Source: Ceratopteris richardii (lineage: Eukaryota; Streptophyta; Polypodiopsida; Polypodiales; Pteridaceae). From it: 64,000 nt of DNA. Position numbers and translations under genes: made by a program. How positions within the stretch are numbered: position 1 is the stretch's first letter; every line of letters begins with the position of its first letter. The notes below the pieces were generated by a model that worked only from the letters and a program-made list of their open reading frames with translations, did no database searches and was not told where the DNA came from. This document shows, in pieces, positions 1-11,658 of this stretch. The stretch is from the NCBI GenBank assembly GCA_020310875.1, contig CM035413.1:182705118-182769117 (forward strand), read 5' to 3'.

Positions 1-1354
1 TTGAAGTAGACAATGCTCCTCATTAGCTGAAAGGATCTGACATGAATCTTTCTCAAAAACTACTTTGTAACCATCTGACAAGAAAGTAGAGATAGAGAGC
101 AAATTCTTGTTTATTTTTGGAACACAAAGAACATTGGAAATTGTGGAATTTCCACTTTCTCTGGACTTAAGGTTCACTTTTCCAACACCAATAGCATCTA
201 AATCATGACCATCTTCAATGGTCACTCTTCTACCTACAGAGTTTGAAAGGGAAGAAAATACCTATCTACAACCTGTCATATGCTTAGTAGCTCCAGAATA
301 AAAAATCCAAGGATTATCTGAGATTGCATTTAACGCTACTTGATCAAATGCTATCTCTTCAATAGTAACACATGCATCTAATTCTACCTTTGACGATTTA
401 GGTTTTGGATCATCTTCAGTACTATTATCTAATGATTTCTTCTCATTGAAAATCCTTCCTCTACATTCTGCTATGAAATGAACTAACTTCTCATAGTAAT
501 GGCATACTACTTTCTTTGAATCAGATGTAGTTGAAGATTTTCCTTTGGGTGTAGAGGAAGCATTGGGGATTGTTGAATCTTCTGCTCCTTCTTTGTCTCC
601 TTCTTCTTCTTTCCCTTTGATGATGATAACATAACTTCATCATTCTCTTCCATACCCTTTTGTTGATCTTCATCTTGAAGTAATAGGAACTATAACTCTT
701 CAAATGAAATTTCTCTATCTCTTGTAGAGAGAGATAAGAAGTAACAAAAGCAAAGTATGTAGCTCGAAGTGAGTTTAGAAGTGTGTTTACCATCTCTTCA
801 TCTGAAATACTTACTCCTATATTGAGTAACTGATCTCGTAGATCTTTAAGCTTCAAAATATGTGATTGAACCGATTCACCAACTTTTATCCTTGTGTTGG
901 CTAGTTGTCTCCTTAGATGAACTTTCATAGCAGGGTTTCTGCTCTAATAGAGATTCTCTAACTCCAACCAAGCTTGACCAGAGGTTTTGCAATTCCTCAT
1001 TTGGGGTATAATATGTCTCTTGACTCTCGTAGCAATATATGAAAGTGCTAAAGCATCCCTTTAATCCCATCTAGATTGCTCTTCTATAGGAAGTAATCTG
1101 GTAGTAGTACAAACTCCTAATGATGAAAGAGTTTCTTCTTCTTCACTAACCTACTGTTGAGCAAAAATAGAAACAACTGGTCTTATAGAAGATGAAACAA
1201 CATCTTCTTTGACTCGTCTTGGTCTTGGATAAGTGCCATTGAAAATATTCCAAAAGTCATTTGATACTAAGAGATTCATCATCATAAAACTCCATATTGG
1301 ATAATTACACATGCACTCAAGCTTATCTTCATTCTCAAGTCTATAATCACTCAT
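1..1354 (-). pseudogene. copia gag and protease/pre-integrase region (element A), decayed
   Basis: Gag would start at the minus-strand ATG at 1354 (MSDYRLENEDKL), followed by a copia gag N-terminus around NYPIWSFMM. A UBN2-type gag domain follows at about 930-700 (LRRQLANTRIKVGE, DLRDQLLNIG). A zinc knuckle near 515-475 reads CHYYEKLVHFIAEC, so the second Cys of CX2CX4HX4C is Tyr. The protease signature near 295-260 reads IFYSGATKHMTG where copia elements have DSGA, so the catalytic Asp is lost. A pre-integrase stretch (SNVLCVPKINKNLLS) runs to about 100. In-frame stops and frameshifts break the reading frame several times. The order and motifs make the copia assignment firm; no functional protein is expected. 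Confidence 0.8.
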
Positions 1355-1381
1355 CTTGTTAAGGGTGTATGTCAACTGTGT

Positions 1382-1391
1382 TGTGATACCA
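1382..1391 (-). other. Primer binding site of element A
   Basis: On the minus strand the bases next to the LTR read TGGTATCAC, matching the start of the plant initiator tRNA-Met primer site (TGGTATCAGAGC) for eight bases. It sits two bases inside the LTR edge, as expected for copia. Confidence 0.7.
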
Positions 1392-1393
1392 AA

Positions 1394-2373
1394 TGTTGGT
1401 ATTCTAAGTCTGAATACCATATGTTGGAGTGGTAGTGGGCCACAATAACAATAAATCACAGGTTTATAGGATCTTCCAACACATGAACCTTAACATACAC
1501 ACCTTATGACTCAAAAATAGATGAGTGAGAGATAGAGAGAGAATAGACAAGATTTCAAGTGTAACGGTAAGCTATGAGGCTCACCTACACTATCTATATT
1601 CTAATGTCAAATTACGATGTGTGAATGTGATACAAACTAACAATATCTATATCTAGGCAGAAATAGGAACTAGATACAAGAGATTGTGTGCCTAAGAGGT
1701 ATGCAGAGTGTGTGAGAATATGGAGAATACAAACAATTTATAACTATTTTACAACAAACCCAAATTCTGATCAAAATAAATCAGAAACGAGTGATCTAGC
1801 AAGTAAGAACAGAAATAGACTTGCTACTCACAATAAATCAGTAACTGACATTGATGGTAAGCTAGAAAAATATCCTCTAGATAATCACCAAGATGTAGAC
1901 CATAACTCCTCCAAGAGTGTGAGAGCTGCTCGTCCATGATGGAGCACATCCTAGTTGATCACCTCCTCAAGAGTGTGTGAACTCTCTCTTCAAGAATACC
2001 TCCTCCTTGCGTTGAGCACTTAAGTTCCTTGAGATTATCTTTGAGTGATATAACATAATGACTATGCTCTTCTTATATAGTAGTTGGCTACTCTTGAAAA
2101 GCACAACGTAAAACAAAAGCAATCATACGTATGTAATCCCTACCGGAGCCGCAATGTGAAGAAAACAACACATGGTTGCGACTTTTCATTGTGGAAAAAA
2201 ACTCAAAAATTCTATCAACTTTGCATAGAGCATCTATCGAGATTCAAACCCGCGTGGGCCATTTGAAAACCTTCTCTTATAACCAATACGCCAAGCGCGA
2301 TCTATTAGAGAATCTTCTAAAAACGTTATTCATATGACATGTATACTGGGAATTGTGGACATTGTTTCCGACA
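1394..2373 (-). repeat. 5' LTR of copia element A
   Basis: The 980-bp block starts TGTTGG and ends CCGACA, an imperfect terminal inverted repeat, and lies directly beside the primer site. A TATA-like CTATATAAGA on the minus strand (2071-2080) is a plausible core promoter. The outer edge at 2373 is inferred from the terminal motif, because the partner LTR is outside the window. Confidence 0.65.
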
Positions 2374-2665
2374 CCATCCAATTCATATGTTTGTGCCTAG
2401 ACTGCACATCGAGAAACAATGAAGTGGCTGGGGATATTTTTAGATCCACCCTTATAATTCATCACTACTTTGTACTTTGACCAATTTATAAAACTACAAA
2501 CAAAATCTCGATGTTTTTTATCTTCAAATCCAATCTATTGACTCATGTATAACTCTTCTTGAATTTCACCATTGAGAAAAGCATTTTTTATGTCAAGTTG
2601 GTACAATGCCCATCTCCTTGCTGCACTCATTGCAATCAAGGCTCTAATTGTTCCCATCTTTGCAA
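2374..2665 (-). pseudogene. Fragment of copia reverse transcriptase
   Basis: Minus-strand translation of about 2665-2450 gives VAKMGTIRALIAMSAARRW, then YQLDIKNAFLNGEIQEELYM and IGFEDKKHRDFVC, the finger/palm region of copia RT. One in-frame TAG follows YMSQ. It stops abruptly at about 2665, where the sequence turns into gypsy RT in the same orientation with no LTR between. The left 75 bases (2374-2450) show no clear domain. It could belong to the target of element A or be a separate scrap. Confidence 0.7.
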
Positions 2666-3338
2666 CCATACATCGTTCAAAAGTACTAGGAGCATTTCTT
2701 AATCCAAACCACATAACTGTACAAGCAAAAACACCCTAGTTGGTAATGAAAGCTGTTTTGGGTATGTCTTGTTCAGCCATTCGAACTTGATTATACCCAC
2801 TGTAACCATCCAAAAAGGAGTACATTTCATGTCCTGCTACTCTGTCTAGCATTGTATCAAGGAATGGAAGAGGAAACGGATCAGGCACTGTGGCTGCATT
2901 CAGTTTCCGGTAATCCACACATATTCGAAGTTGCTTATTTTTCTTGGGAACAATAACAATTGGAGATATCCACTCAGCATGTTCTACTGGAACGATGAAT
3001 CCGACTTGTAATAACCTATCAAGCTCTGCCTTTACCTATGCTGCATAGTTAGGATTCATCCTGTAGCTGGGTTGTTTAATTGGTTTTGCCTCCGGTTTAA
3101 GTACGACCCGATGCTGATATATGCGAGGGTCCAGACCCTTCATGTCACGGTAATCCCATGCAAAAACATCATAGAACTCATGAAGAAGCTGGATCAAATC
3201 TGCTTGAAACACTTCAGACAACCCTTCTTTTATCTTGACAGGTCGTGGATTTACTTCATCTCCTAAATTATGAGTTATCAAGTGATCTTCAGGAACATAG
3301 AATTGATTAGGTTTTTCTGAACCATCAACTGACTGCAA
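2666..3338 (-). pseudogene. gypsy reverse transcriptase, N-terminal half (element B)
   Basis: The minus strand encodes the run-up DVFAWDYRDMKGLDPR, then PVEHAEWISPIVIVPKKN, ICVDYRKLNAAT and FLDGYSGYNQVRMAEQD. It ends at NAPSTFERCM just before the catalytic YLDD motif, which is missing. A TAG at about 2736 replaces the Trp of the TNWGVFACT segment seen in D. The palm active site has been removed by the junction at 2665, so it cannot be functional. Confidence 0.85.
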
Positions 3339-3503
3339 AAGTTGCTATATATCAACCTCATCCTTGACAACAGTATCTTCTGGCTCTACTTGTTCGGTCA
3401 CAGGCACCACCGTACAAACTGTCAGATTCTAGTTATCTACAACAGATTGTAGGTCAAGAGTCCCTAAGGAGATTAAATCTATGTTATTCTTCAAAAATTA
3501 TTC

Positions 3504-4304
3504 TTATTCGTCATCGGATAACCCATCTAACATATGGATTGGTTTTGCTACATATGGTCTAGCATGTAGTTCACACGGCTGAATAGCATCTAATTTTACA
3601 ACATATTTTCCGTTATTGTCTTTAAAAGTGAGTTCCTGTGCGGACCAATCTTGTATAACCTTAGCTTGTTTCAACCAGGGTCGACCGAAAAGAAAATTAT
3701 AATCAAGACTAGACTCCGGTAGTTCTAAAACTACGAAAGTCATCTTAAAAGTTGTACCCTGCAAAGTGATTGGGACATTCCGTACAAATCCTACTGGGTG
3801 GACTCTAGATTGATCGGCCATTCTAACAAAAAATTGGACAGGTTCAATTTCGGTCCATCCTAACTTTTTACAAAGTGTGGCAGTAGCTATGTTTACACTA
3901 GAACCACCATCAATTAATACTTGAGTAATTTTATGATTTTTGTACCATACTGTAATTAAAGGAACCAAATGATCCACCGTAGAGTCAGTTTTCGGTTGAA
4001 CTGTCGCTGTTGCTGGAATGCAAGAAGACGCAGAACTGAACTGCTGTTGGAATTGTTGCCGAACTCTTGGTACTAATGCCAGTAATTGTCCAAGAGGAAG
4101 AGTAATGGATGATTTAGATAAAATTTCCCATGCCTGCTCTGCTTGAATTGTACCTTTTACTGATTCTGAAGACGATGCATCAGTTACTAGGACTGACTCT
4201 TGCTCCTGTGGGATTTCCTTTAGTAGCGGAACTTGTGTCACCAGAATTGGATCTGGGAACACTAGAGGTTCTGTGGTGGTCCACTGACTAGCTTTGTCAT
4301 ACAT
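3504..4304 (-). pseudogene. gag C-terminal linker and aspartic protease (element B)
   Basis: An open stretch of 266 codons covers the linker after the last zinc knuckle (MYDKASQWTTTEP) and a plant-gypsy retropepsin with VLIDGGSSVNIATA as active-site region and FLFGRPWLKQ as the second conserved loop. Downstream, stops at about 3505-3516 and 3430 (Trp to TAG) separate it from RT. The protease core itself is uninterrupted, one of the better preserved parts of B. Confidence 0.8.
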
Positions 4305-4359
4305 TCTTTGTTGCTCACAAATACGTGGTTCAAATACTTCAGCTGCTGGTGGCAGTGTC

Positions 4360-6132
4360 TTATCGGATCGGGTCTGAACTACTGCATTGTGTTTCTATTG
4401 GTGTGATATGAACCATATTTATCATTGGGTTCTGATGCTCTTTTTTCCTTTGATCATATTCGGCTGCATCTTTACAGAATCTTCTGATGTGACCAAACTC
4501 ACCGCAAAAATGACAGCAAGGTGGTGGCAAGGCATTACCTTCTTGTGATGTTCCTGTCTGCCAATGATTTCCATTATAGTTGGTATTCCTCTGTCCTCTA
4601 TAATTTCGGTATCCTTGCTGCTGATTATTTCTCCTCTGAGGTGGTACATAGTGGGTGGCAGGCGGTCCTGGTTCTTGTATAATTGCATTTACTGTTGTTG
4701 TTCCCTGCACTTTGGCGTTATAGGCATAGTTTTCGATGGAATGTCCGGTTGTATTGCAGATAGCGCAATACATCTGATTAAGGGCACAAATGGCAGTGGT
4801 ATGCCCTGAATTCTTGCACGTGGTGCACTACATTTGTCTAGCCGGATCTTTTGCAATATTTTTATTGGATTTTAACCACTCCAAATCTTTGGTAAATCCT
4901 CCAACCTTATTCTCAAGCTGCAGGGCCATTGCAATAACTGCATCTAGCGTCATAGCTTCCACACAACGAATGATCATAATCTGTCAGAGATGCGGAGTCA
5001 AACCATTGATAAACCACTGTGTGATGACATCATCCGGCAGGTTTGCATGGGTCGGCTGTAGTTGTCTCAAATGAGTTTTGAATAGGGTGGCATATTCCTA
5101 CACTATTTGATTCAGCTTCTATCTATTGTTTTGCAGGTAATCAAAAATTTTGGCAGGGTTCTTCTTTAGCCGGAATCTCTGCAGAAATGCATCTCTTACT
5201 GCTTCATAAGTACCAAAATGGTTGATATCATATTCGGTAAGCCACTTGGTGGATTCGTTAACTAGTGTTGACTGGAATACTATGGCCTTGTACGCCGGAT
5301 CGGGTGGATGATTAAGTACTGCATAACTAATTTCAAAAGTTCGTACATGAGCATCAGGATCATCACCTTGAAATCCACCGAATTTTGTGTAGGTAACTCC
5401 TGTCGGAACCGGACGAGGTGAAAGTAGATGTTGTTGTTGTTGCTGCTACTGCTGTTGTTGTTGTTGTTGCCCACTCATGGTGCTTGCTGTTGTATTGTTA
5501 CTATCTCCTGAGTTCCGAGGTTGAATTTCTTGACCGTCGGAATCTCTATCGTTAGCCTGTGCACTCTCCGACTTGATAATATCGTTCAATCTCTTTCGGA
5601 TTTCAGCTTTGAATAAGCTACCTTCCTCCTTGATATCAAATGTAGGTATGCTTACTCTAAATAGTGGTGATCGGAATGAAGATTCACCAGCAAATGGTAA
5701 ACCGTCACCGAGAGACTGTGAACTCTCTGTAACTGGGACCGAAATATCACCGGAATTTGTTGAAATTTCACCAAAACAAGGTATTTTTTCACCTTCACTG
5801 ATTTCTTTGGCCAACACGCTTCTATCAACAAACAAACTCGAATCTTGTCCAGATGGTGTTAAATTAACTGCATACTACGTCCTGGTAAACTCTGGAGTTA
5901 CTATATCTTCGACAGACTGTGCCAAAATCACATCGAAATCTATTGAAATTGCAATGCGTTCCACCGGAATGTTACCGGAATCACTACTAACGTTCTTCAC
6001 TTCCTTGATAACTGGGTTAAACTTATTTGCGCTTCTAGCTCCTGGGGGCGTCCTTAGCAAATTAGGTATCGCCCAATATTGTTCGTTTCTCCTATACTTC
6101 GGGTATGTTTCACCGGAACGAGTAATCGGCAT
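4360..6132 (-). pseudogene. gag (element B), interrupted
   Basis: Gag starts at the ATG at 6132 (MPITRSGETYPK), the same start as intact-looking D. A glutamine run lies at about 5425-5475, interrupted by a CAG-to-TAG change. The retrotransposon gag core spans roughly 5420-4900, with further TAG stops at Gln positions near 5098 and 5122 and a TGA near 4983. Three knuckles follow at 4830-4480. The last, CHFCGEFGHIRRFC, keeps CX2CX4HX4C, while the middle one (CAICNTTGHSIENY) has lost its final Cys. The protein would form the nucleocapsid shell and bind RNA, but this copy is dead. Confidence 0.8.
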
Positions 6133-6222
6133 ATATCACATTTGCAATACTTTGCGTACTACTCGTCAATTCACAATGTATGACCACTTTCTCACAATCA
6201 ATTTACAACGATCTGGTCCACT

Positions 6223-6240
6223 TTCCCACAGACGGCGCCA
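6223..6240 (-). other. Primer binding site of element B
   Basis: The minus strand reads TGGCGCCGTCTGTGGGAA, identical to the PBS of D, one base inside the LTR. About two degenerate copies of the 32-bp unit seen in D follow it (each starting TGTGGGAA or TGTGAGAA). Confidence 0.85.
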
Positions 6241-6241
6241 G

Positions 6242-6841
6242 TGTTAAACGCGGGTCTTGCCATCAGAGATGCGTTTAAACATATATCGGGTTCTTGGGAG
6301 TGGAAGGGGTCTGTTAAACAAAGGCCCTATACTTGATTTTCCCAAATCAACTCACTCACATGATCGTAATCTAACATTAAAAGTCTCTGTCAATACAACT
6401 TACTTATCAAGACTCTGGTTACACTCTTACAATCTTACTATCTGTAATCAGACTCTTCCAAAATCTACCCATTACAATCCAATTGATGCGTTCTCAATAG
6501 ACAGCGGCGAAACTATCATTACCGTAATACAAAATCACTTTGTCTAACTTAAGAGCTGATCCAAACACAATCACTGTAAACAACAGAGACAATAACAGTA
6601 ACTCAATCTGTATCGTACAGGTGCAGATAATCAAACAGAACAGAAAGACACAGAATAACTCAGAGTTATCAAAAACACCGCGGAAACTATACAAACATCG
6701 TCAATAGACGAACAGTTTGGCGACTCCTCTGAGTGTCACCGAAGTGTCTTTTTTCATTGATTTATATAAAGGTTACAACATCAATCAAGGTTACCACATT
6801 TACGCAACGACCTTTTGGTTTGTTAAGAGTCAGATTTTACA
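6242..6841 (-). repeat. 5' LTR of gypsy element B
   Basis: The block starts TGTTAAACGC beside the PBS and is placed to end at GATTTTACA on the plus strand. It shares the segment around TTCTTGGGAGTGG with the LTRs of D and E. A TATA-like TTTATATAAA lies at 6761-6770. The outer edge is uncertain by tens of bases because the 3' LTR is missing. Confidence 0.6.
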
Positions 6842-7541
6842 ATTGCCAATACAGCGGCTTACACAGCCATAGTCAAATGTTATATGCAGGTCGAGGTAGA
6901 GGAAGGAACTCAAGAGGAGGCTCAAGAGGAAGAGGAAGAATCTACAACAACACAAATTCCAGCCAACACAACTCGAAGGACAACAAGGACAACTCAAATG
7001 ACAACAAACATGGAAGAGTTCAAGGAGGAAATAGAGGAAGAGGTCGGGGAGGAAATAGAGGAAGAGGTCGAGGTTCATACAATCCTCATTAAGGTATAGC
7101 ATGTTATCATTGTGGTAAACTAGGACATTATGCAAATGATTGTTGGCAAAAGAATGGAAGGCTGAATGGAGGCAACCAAAAGAGCCAAAATAACTATGCA
7201 AGTACATCAAGTGAAGGAGACAATCAAACCAAGCTTGCCATGAAGCATGAGTACAACAACCCGAGAAGTGATTATCAGAAATGGTTTATATATTTAGGTT
7301 GCAACAACCATATGACATGCCAAGGAGATTTATTCACAAAGCTACAAGCTCCAAGTGGAAAAGGATGTGTGGATACCAGTGATAAAACTCAAGATGCAAT
7401 TGAGCATGTTGGAGATATCAAGCTTAAAGACAAGAAGGTATTGACTGATGTTCCTCATGTTCCTACTATTTCAAAGAATTTGATTTCAGTAAGACAAATG
7501 GTAGAGAAAGAATATCATGTTATCTTCAATGAAAAAGAGAC
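6842..7541 (+). pseudogene. Fragment X: copia gag zinc knuckle, protease and pre-integrase
   Basis: This plus-strand scrap, opposite to its neighbours, encodes an RG-rich gag tail (GRGRGRNSRGGSRGRGR, 6880-7080), then after one stop a good knuckle CYHCGKLGHYANDC near 7100-7145. A copia protease/pre-integrase region follows with WFIYLGCNNHMTC, VPHVPTISKNLISV and KEYHVIFNEKE. The protease DSG is replaced by YLG, so it is inactive. No LTR is attached. It breaks off at about 7541 where minus-strand gypsy RNase H sequence begins. Confidence 0.8.
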
Positions 7542-8890
7542 TATAAATTGCAATCTTCCGTCGCATAACAGGAGGTGTATTAAAAGGAAGACATCCATCA
7601 GTCAAAAAAGTTAACAATGTATCATAATAGGAAGGTGGCACAGGATGGTCGGTAGATTTATCACAAGCTGATTCAACAGCATAAATTGCTGGTGTGGTAT
7701 CGTCAACGCCCACTGGAGCTTCGTCGGAATCCAATCGAGAGAGAAATTCTACTAAGGCATGGGTGGTACCTGGTTGATGAATCACTTTGTAGTCGAACTC
7801 TTGTACCAATAAGACCCAACGAGCCAAGTGACCACCTAAATGTTGCTGCCGGACCAGATATACAAGTGCAGCATGATCTACGTGAAATGTGAATTTTCGG
7901 CCTAGCAAGTAATGCCTGAATTCCTTTACAGAATATACCAATCTAAGAAATTCTCGTTCAGTCACAGAATAATTCCTTTTTGCCGGAGCGAGTCGGCAAC
8001 TTGCATAGTAAACAGGCCAAAACCATTTGTCTGTTTGCTGCATTAAAACACTGCCAATGGCTATATCTGATGCATCTACAAAGACATGGAATGGGCGTTC
8101 CCAATCAGGAGGTTGCAAAATGGGAGCCTGCGTCAATAATCCTTTTAGACGATTGAATGCAGTTTGGCATTCCGGAGTCCATTCAAACTGTCATGGAGTA
8201 CTAGTCAGTAGCCAATTTAGTGGTGTTGCTAAATGGGCTAGCCACCGTAGATGCCGGCCATGCCACCAGATTTGACCCAAGAAGCGCATAACCTCTTTGG
8301 GCGTTGTAGGAATGGGTGCTTCCAACACAGCTGCGACTTTGTCTGGATCAACCTGGATACCTTGTGCTGATATGATATGTCCAAGGAGTTTACCACAAGA
8401 CACTGCAAAAACAAATTTTGTCGGGTTCAGGCAGAGTCGGTATTCATGGCATTTCTCAAAACAGCACCGTAAATGATACAGGTGCGCCAAAATCTTGCCG
8501 AATAAGGAGAAGTCATCTAAATATACTTGCATAAAAGTGGTTAGGTAGGGTGAGAAAATTTTGCATACAGCGTTGAAATGTGCTGGGAGCATTTCGTAAC
8601 CCAAACCACATGCCCGTACAAGAAAAGACACCCCAGTTTGTAATGAAAGATGTTTTCGGTATGTCTTGTTCAGCCATTCTGACCTGGTTATAACCACTGT
8701 AGCCGTCCAAAAAGGAGTACATCTCATGCCCGGCTACTCTATCAAGCATTGTGTTAAGGGAGAGGAAACGAATCAGGTACAGTGGCCGCATTCAATTTTC
8801 GGTAATCCACACAGATTCGAAGCGGATCAAGACCCTTCATATCGCGATAATCCCAGGCAAAAACATCAGAAAACTCTTGCAGGAGTCGGA
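7542..8890 (-). pseudogene. gypsy RT and RNase H (element E), deleted and frameshifted
   Basis: RT remnants include LRICVDYRKLNAAT at about 8830-8790, FLDGYSGYNQVRMAEQD and YLDDFSLFGK near 8515, so the catalytic YLDD is still present. The finger region before LRICVD is missing. RNase H (8136-7750) is open and keeps FHVFVDASDIAIGS, TEREFLRLVYS and HVDHAALVYLV. The frame ends in RRKIAIYS at 7542, where it passes into antisense copia sequence. Frameshifts near 8520-8700 separate the RT pieces. Confidence 0.8.
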
Positions 8891-9553
8891 TCAAATCTTC
8901 TTGAAAGGCCTCGGACAATCCTGCCTTAATTTTAACAGGATGGGCGTTGCTTTCCCCACGTCGTCAGCTGATTGTAAAAGTTGTTGCAGAGTAGCTCCAT
9001 CCATAGCAGCATTATCATCTGCATCTGTTCCTCCAGTCACAAGAACAACCGTACATGCTGCTAGAATCCAGTTATCTACTACATCTTTAAGATCTATAGT
9101 GCCTAAGGAAATCAAATCTTTATTGTTCTGCAAAAACGCCTCTTCTTCATCATCATATAAGCCATCCAACATGTGGACTGCCTCGGCTACATAGGGTCTG
9201 GCATGAAGTTCACAGGGCTGAATGGCATCCAGTTTGACAACATATTTACGGTGGTTGTCTTTGAAAGTCAATTCCTGCGCTGACCAATCCTGTATAACTT
9301 TGGCCTGTTTCAACCATGGTTGACCGAACAGAAGATTATAGTCGAGGCTGGACTCTGGTAGTTCTAAGACTACGAAAGTCATTTTAAACGTGGTGCCCTA
9401 CAAAGTAATGGGGATATTCCTTACGAGTCCCACCGAATGAACTCGGGATTGATCTTCCATTTTGACAAGAACGGGCTCAATTTGGGTCCACCCTAACTTC
9501 TTGCAGAGAGCTGCAGTTGCTATGTTCACACCGGAACCACGATCGATCAACAC
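8891..9553 (-). pseudogene. aspartic protease (element E)
   Basis: Minus-strand sequence gives TFVVLELPESSLDYNLLFGQPWLKQ (second half of the retropepsin) and, across stops, the active site VLIDRGSGVNIAT, where family members D and B have DGG. Gln-to-stop changes lie at about 9395 (TAG) and 9556 (TAA). The C-terminal linker HMLDGLYDDEEEAFLQ is kept. Confidence 0.75.
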
Positions 9554-11575
9554 TTACGTAATCTTGTGATTTTTATGCCAGACAGTGATTAAAAGGACAG
9601 AATGATCCACCATAGAATCAGTTTCCGGTTGTATTGTTGCGGTCGCCGGAGTACTAGGAGATTCCGGACTAACTTGTTGTTGAAACTGTTGCTTAATTCC
9701 AGGCACCAAGGCGAGTAATTGCCCCAAAGGAAGTGTAATTGAAGCCTTCAAGAGAATATCCCATACCTGGTCTGCTGGAATTGCATTCTTCACTGGTTCC
9801 GATGATGATTCTCCTGTTACTAGAGTAGATTCTTGTTCATGCGCTTTCCCATTTGACAGGGGAACCTGTGTCACTGAAATTGGATCGGGGAACACATTAG
9901 GCTCTTTGGCGGTCCATTGGCTGGCTTTGGTATACATTCGATGCTGTTCACGGATGCCCGGTTCAAACACCTCAGCTGCGGGTTGCAACTGCTTATCGGA
10001 TCTTGTTTGGACCACTGCTACTTGTGATTCCACTGGGGAGATATAGACCATGTTGGTCATCGGGTTTTGACGCTCTTTCTTTCGTTGGTCGTACTCGGTT
10101 GCATCCTTGCAGAATCTCTGGATGTGGCCAAGCTCACCACAAAAATGACATCGAGGTGGAGGCAGAGAAGTATTTTTCGGTGATGTACCTGCCTGCCAGT
10201 GATTTGTATTAAAGTTGGTATTCCATTGTCCTCGGTAATTCCTGTAACCTTGCGACTGATTGTTTCGCATCTGTGGTGGCACGTAGTGAGTTGATGCTGT
10301 CCTGGTTCTTGTATAATGGCATTTACATCTGCTCGTCCCTGCACTTTGGCATTATACGCACAATTTTTGATTGAGTGTCCGGTGGTATTGCGGATGGCGC
10401 AATACATCTGATTAAGGGCACAAGTGGCACTGGTGTGCCCGGGATTTTTTCACTTAGTGCAATACATCTGTTTAGCCTGATCATCTATAGCATGCTTACT
10501 AGCCTTCAGCCATTCCAAGTCTTCGATGAATCCCCCAACCTTATGCTCTAGTTGCAGGACCATCGCAATAACAACATCCAGTGTCATAGCTCCACACAAC
10601 GGATCATCATGATTTTCCTTAGCTGTGGGGTCAAACCATTAATGAACCATTGGGTTATCACATCATTCGGCTGGTTGGCATGCGCCGGAGGTAGTTGTCT
10701 TAAATGAGTTCTGAATAATGTGGTGTATTCCTGAACAGTCTGGTGCAGCTTCTGTGGATTGTTCTGCAAATAGTCGAAGATTTCGGCAGGTTTTTTCTTC
10801 AATCGGAACCGTTGTAAAAATGCATCTCTTACTGCCTCATAGGTAACGAAATGATTGAAATCATACTCTGTTAACCATCTCGCTGCTTCATTGACTAATG
10901 TAGACTGGAATACGATGGCCTTGTATGCTGGATCGGGTGGATGGTTCAGTACAGCATAACTTATCTCAAAGGTACGCACGTGTGCATCAGGGTCATCACC
11001 TAGAAATCCACCGAACTTTGTGTAAGCTACCCCTGTTGGAACTGGTCGCAGTGGAAGGGGCTGTTGTTGTTGCTGCTGTTGTTGTTGTTGTTGTTGTCCA
11101 CTCATGGTGCTAGTAGTTGTACCGTTGCTGTCTCTTGATTTCTGAGGAGGTGTTTCTGGTCCTTCGGAATCTGTATGGTCAGACTAATCATTTTCCGGTT
11201 TGAAAATAGCGTTCAATGTCTTACGGATCTCCAAATCGAAGAGCCTATCCTCAGCTTGGATATCCCCGGTAGGCAAATTTGCCCCGAACAGTGGTGTCCG
11301 AAATGAAGATTCTCCAGGGAGTATCACACGGTCATCGGAAAACTGTAAATTCCCTGCAACTGGGACCGAATTGTCATCGAAATTTGTCAAACTTTCCCCA
11401 AAACAGGGTATTCTTTCACCGGCAATGATCTCTCTGGGTAACACCACTTTATCCTCGCAAAAACTGGAATCTTGACCATACCGATTGGGGGTGTCCCTAA
11501 CAAATTTGGTATTGTCCAAGGATGCTAGTCTCTCCTATACTTCGGATACGACTCGCCAGACCGAGTAACCGGCAT
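9554..11575 (-). pseudogene. gag (element E), interrupted
   Basis: The start is the ATG at 11575 (MPVTRSGE), homologous to B and D. A polyglutamine run (about 13 codons) lies at 11058-11100, directly after MSGQQ. The gag core (ARWLTEYDFNHFVTYEAVRDAFLQRF) spans 11105-10584 as one open stretch. Knuckles follow near 10470-10100: CAIRNTTGHSIKNC has Arg for the second Cys, and CHFCGELGHIQRFC is intact. A frameshift near 10340 and stops near 11535 and 10450 break the chain. Confidence 0.8.
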
Positions 11576-11639
11576 ATATCACATCTGCACCACTTATGTA
11601 CTACTCCACCTTACTATTGATTCACAATCTATGGCCACC

Positions 11640-11657
11640 TTCCCACAGACGACGCCA
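11640..11657 (-). other. Primer binding site of element E (one mismatch)
   Basis: The minus strand reads TGGCGTCGTCTGTGGGAA, differing from the B and D sites by one C-to-T change, one base inside the LTR. Confidence 0.8.
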
Positions 11658-11658
11658 G

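Larger units (their letters stand above)
1..2373 (-). mobile_element. Element A: Ty1/copia retrotransposon, 5' part only, cut by window start
   Basis: Read on the minus strand, this stretch gives an LTR, a tRNA-Met-type primer site, a gag region and the start of a protease/pre-integrase region in the usual copia order. The element runs off the left edge, so RT, RNase H and the 3' LTR are not visible. The five bases right of the LTR (CCATC, 2374-2378) would be one target duplication; its partner lies outside the window. Several stops and an altered protease site show that the copy is dead. Confidence 0.85.
2666..6841 (-). mobile_element. Element B: Ty3/gypsy retrotransposon, 5' LTR to mid-RT, 3' half lost
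   Basis: On the minus strand the order is LTR (6842 side), PBS, gag, protease and RT, ending inside RT at a junction with copia RT. RNase H, integrase, any extra ORF and the 3' LTR are absent. It is the same family as E and D: gag starts MPITRSGE, the PBS is identical to that of D, and protease and RT can be aligned by eye along their length. Many stops are present. Confidence 0.85.
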
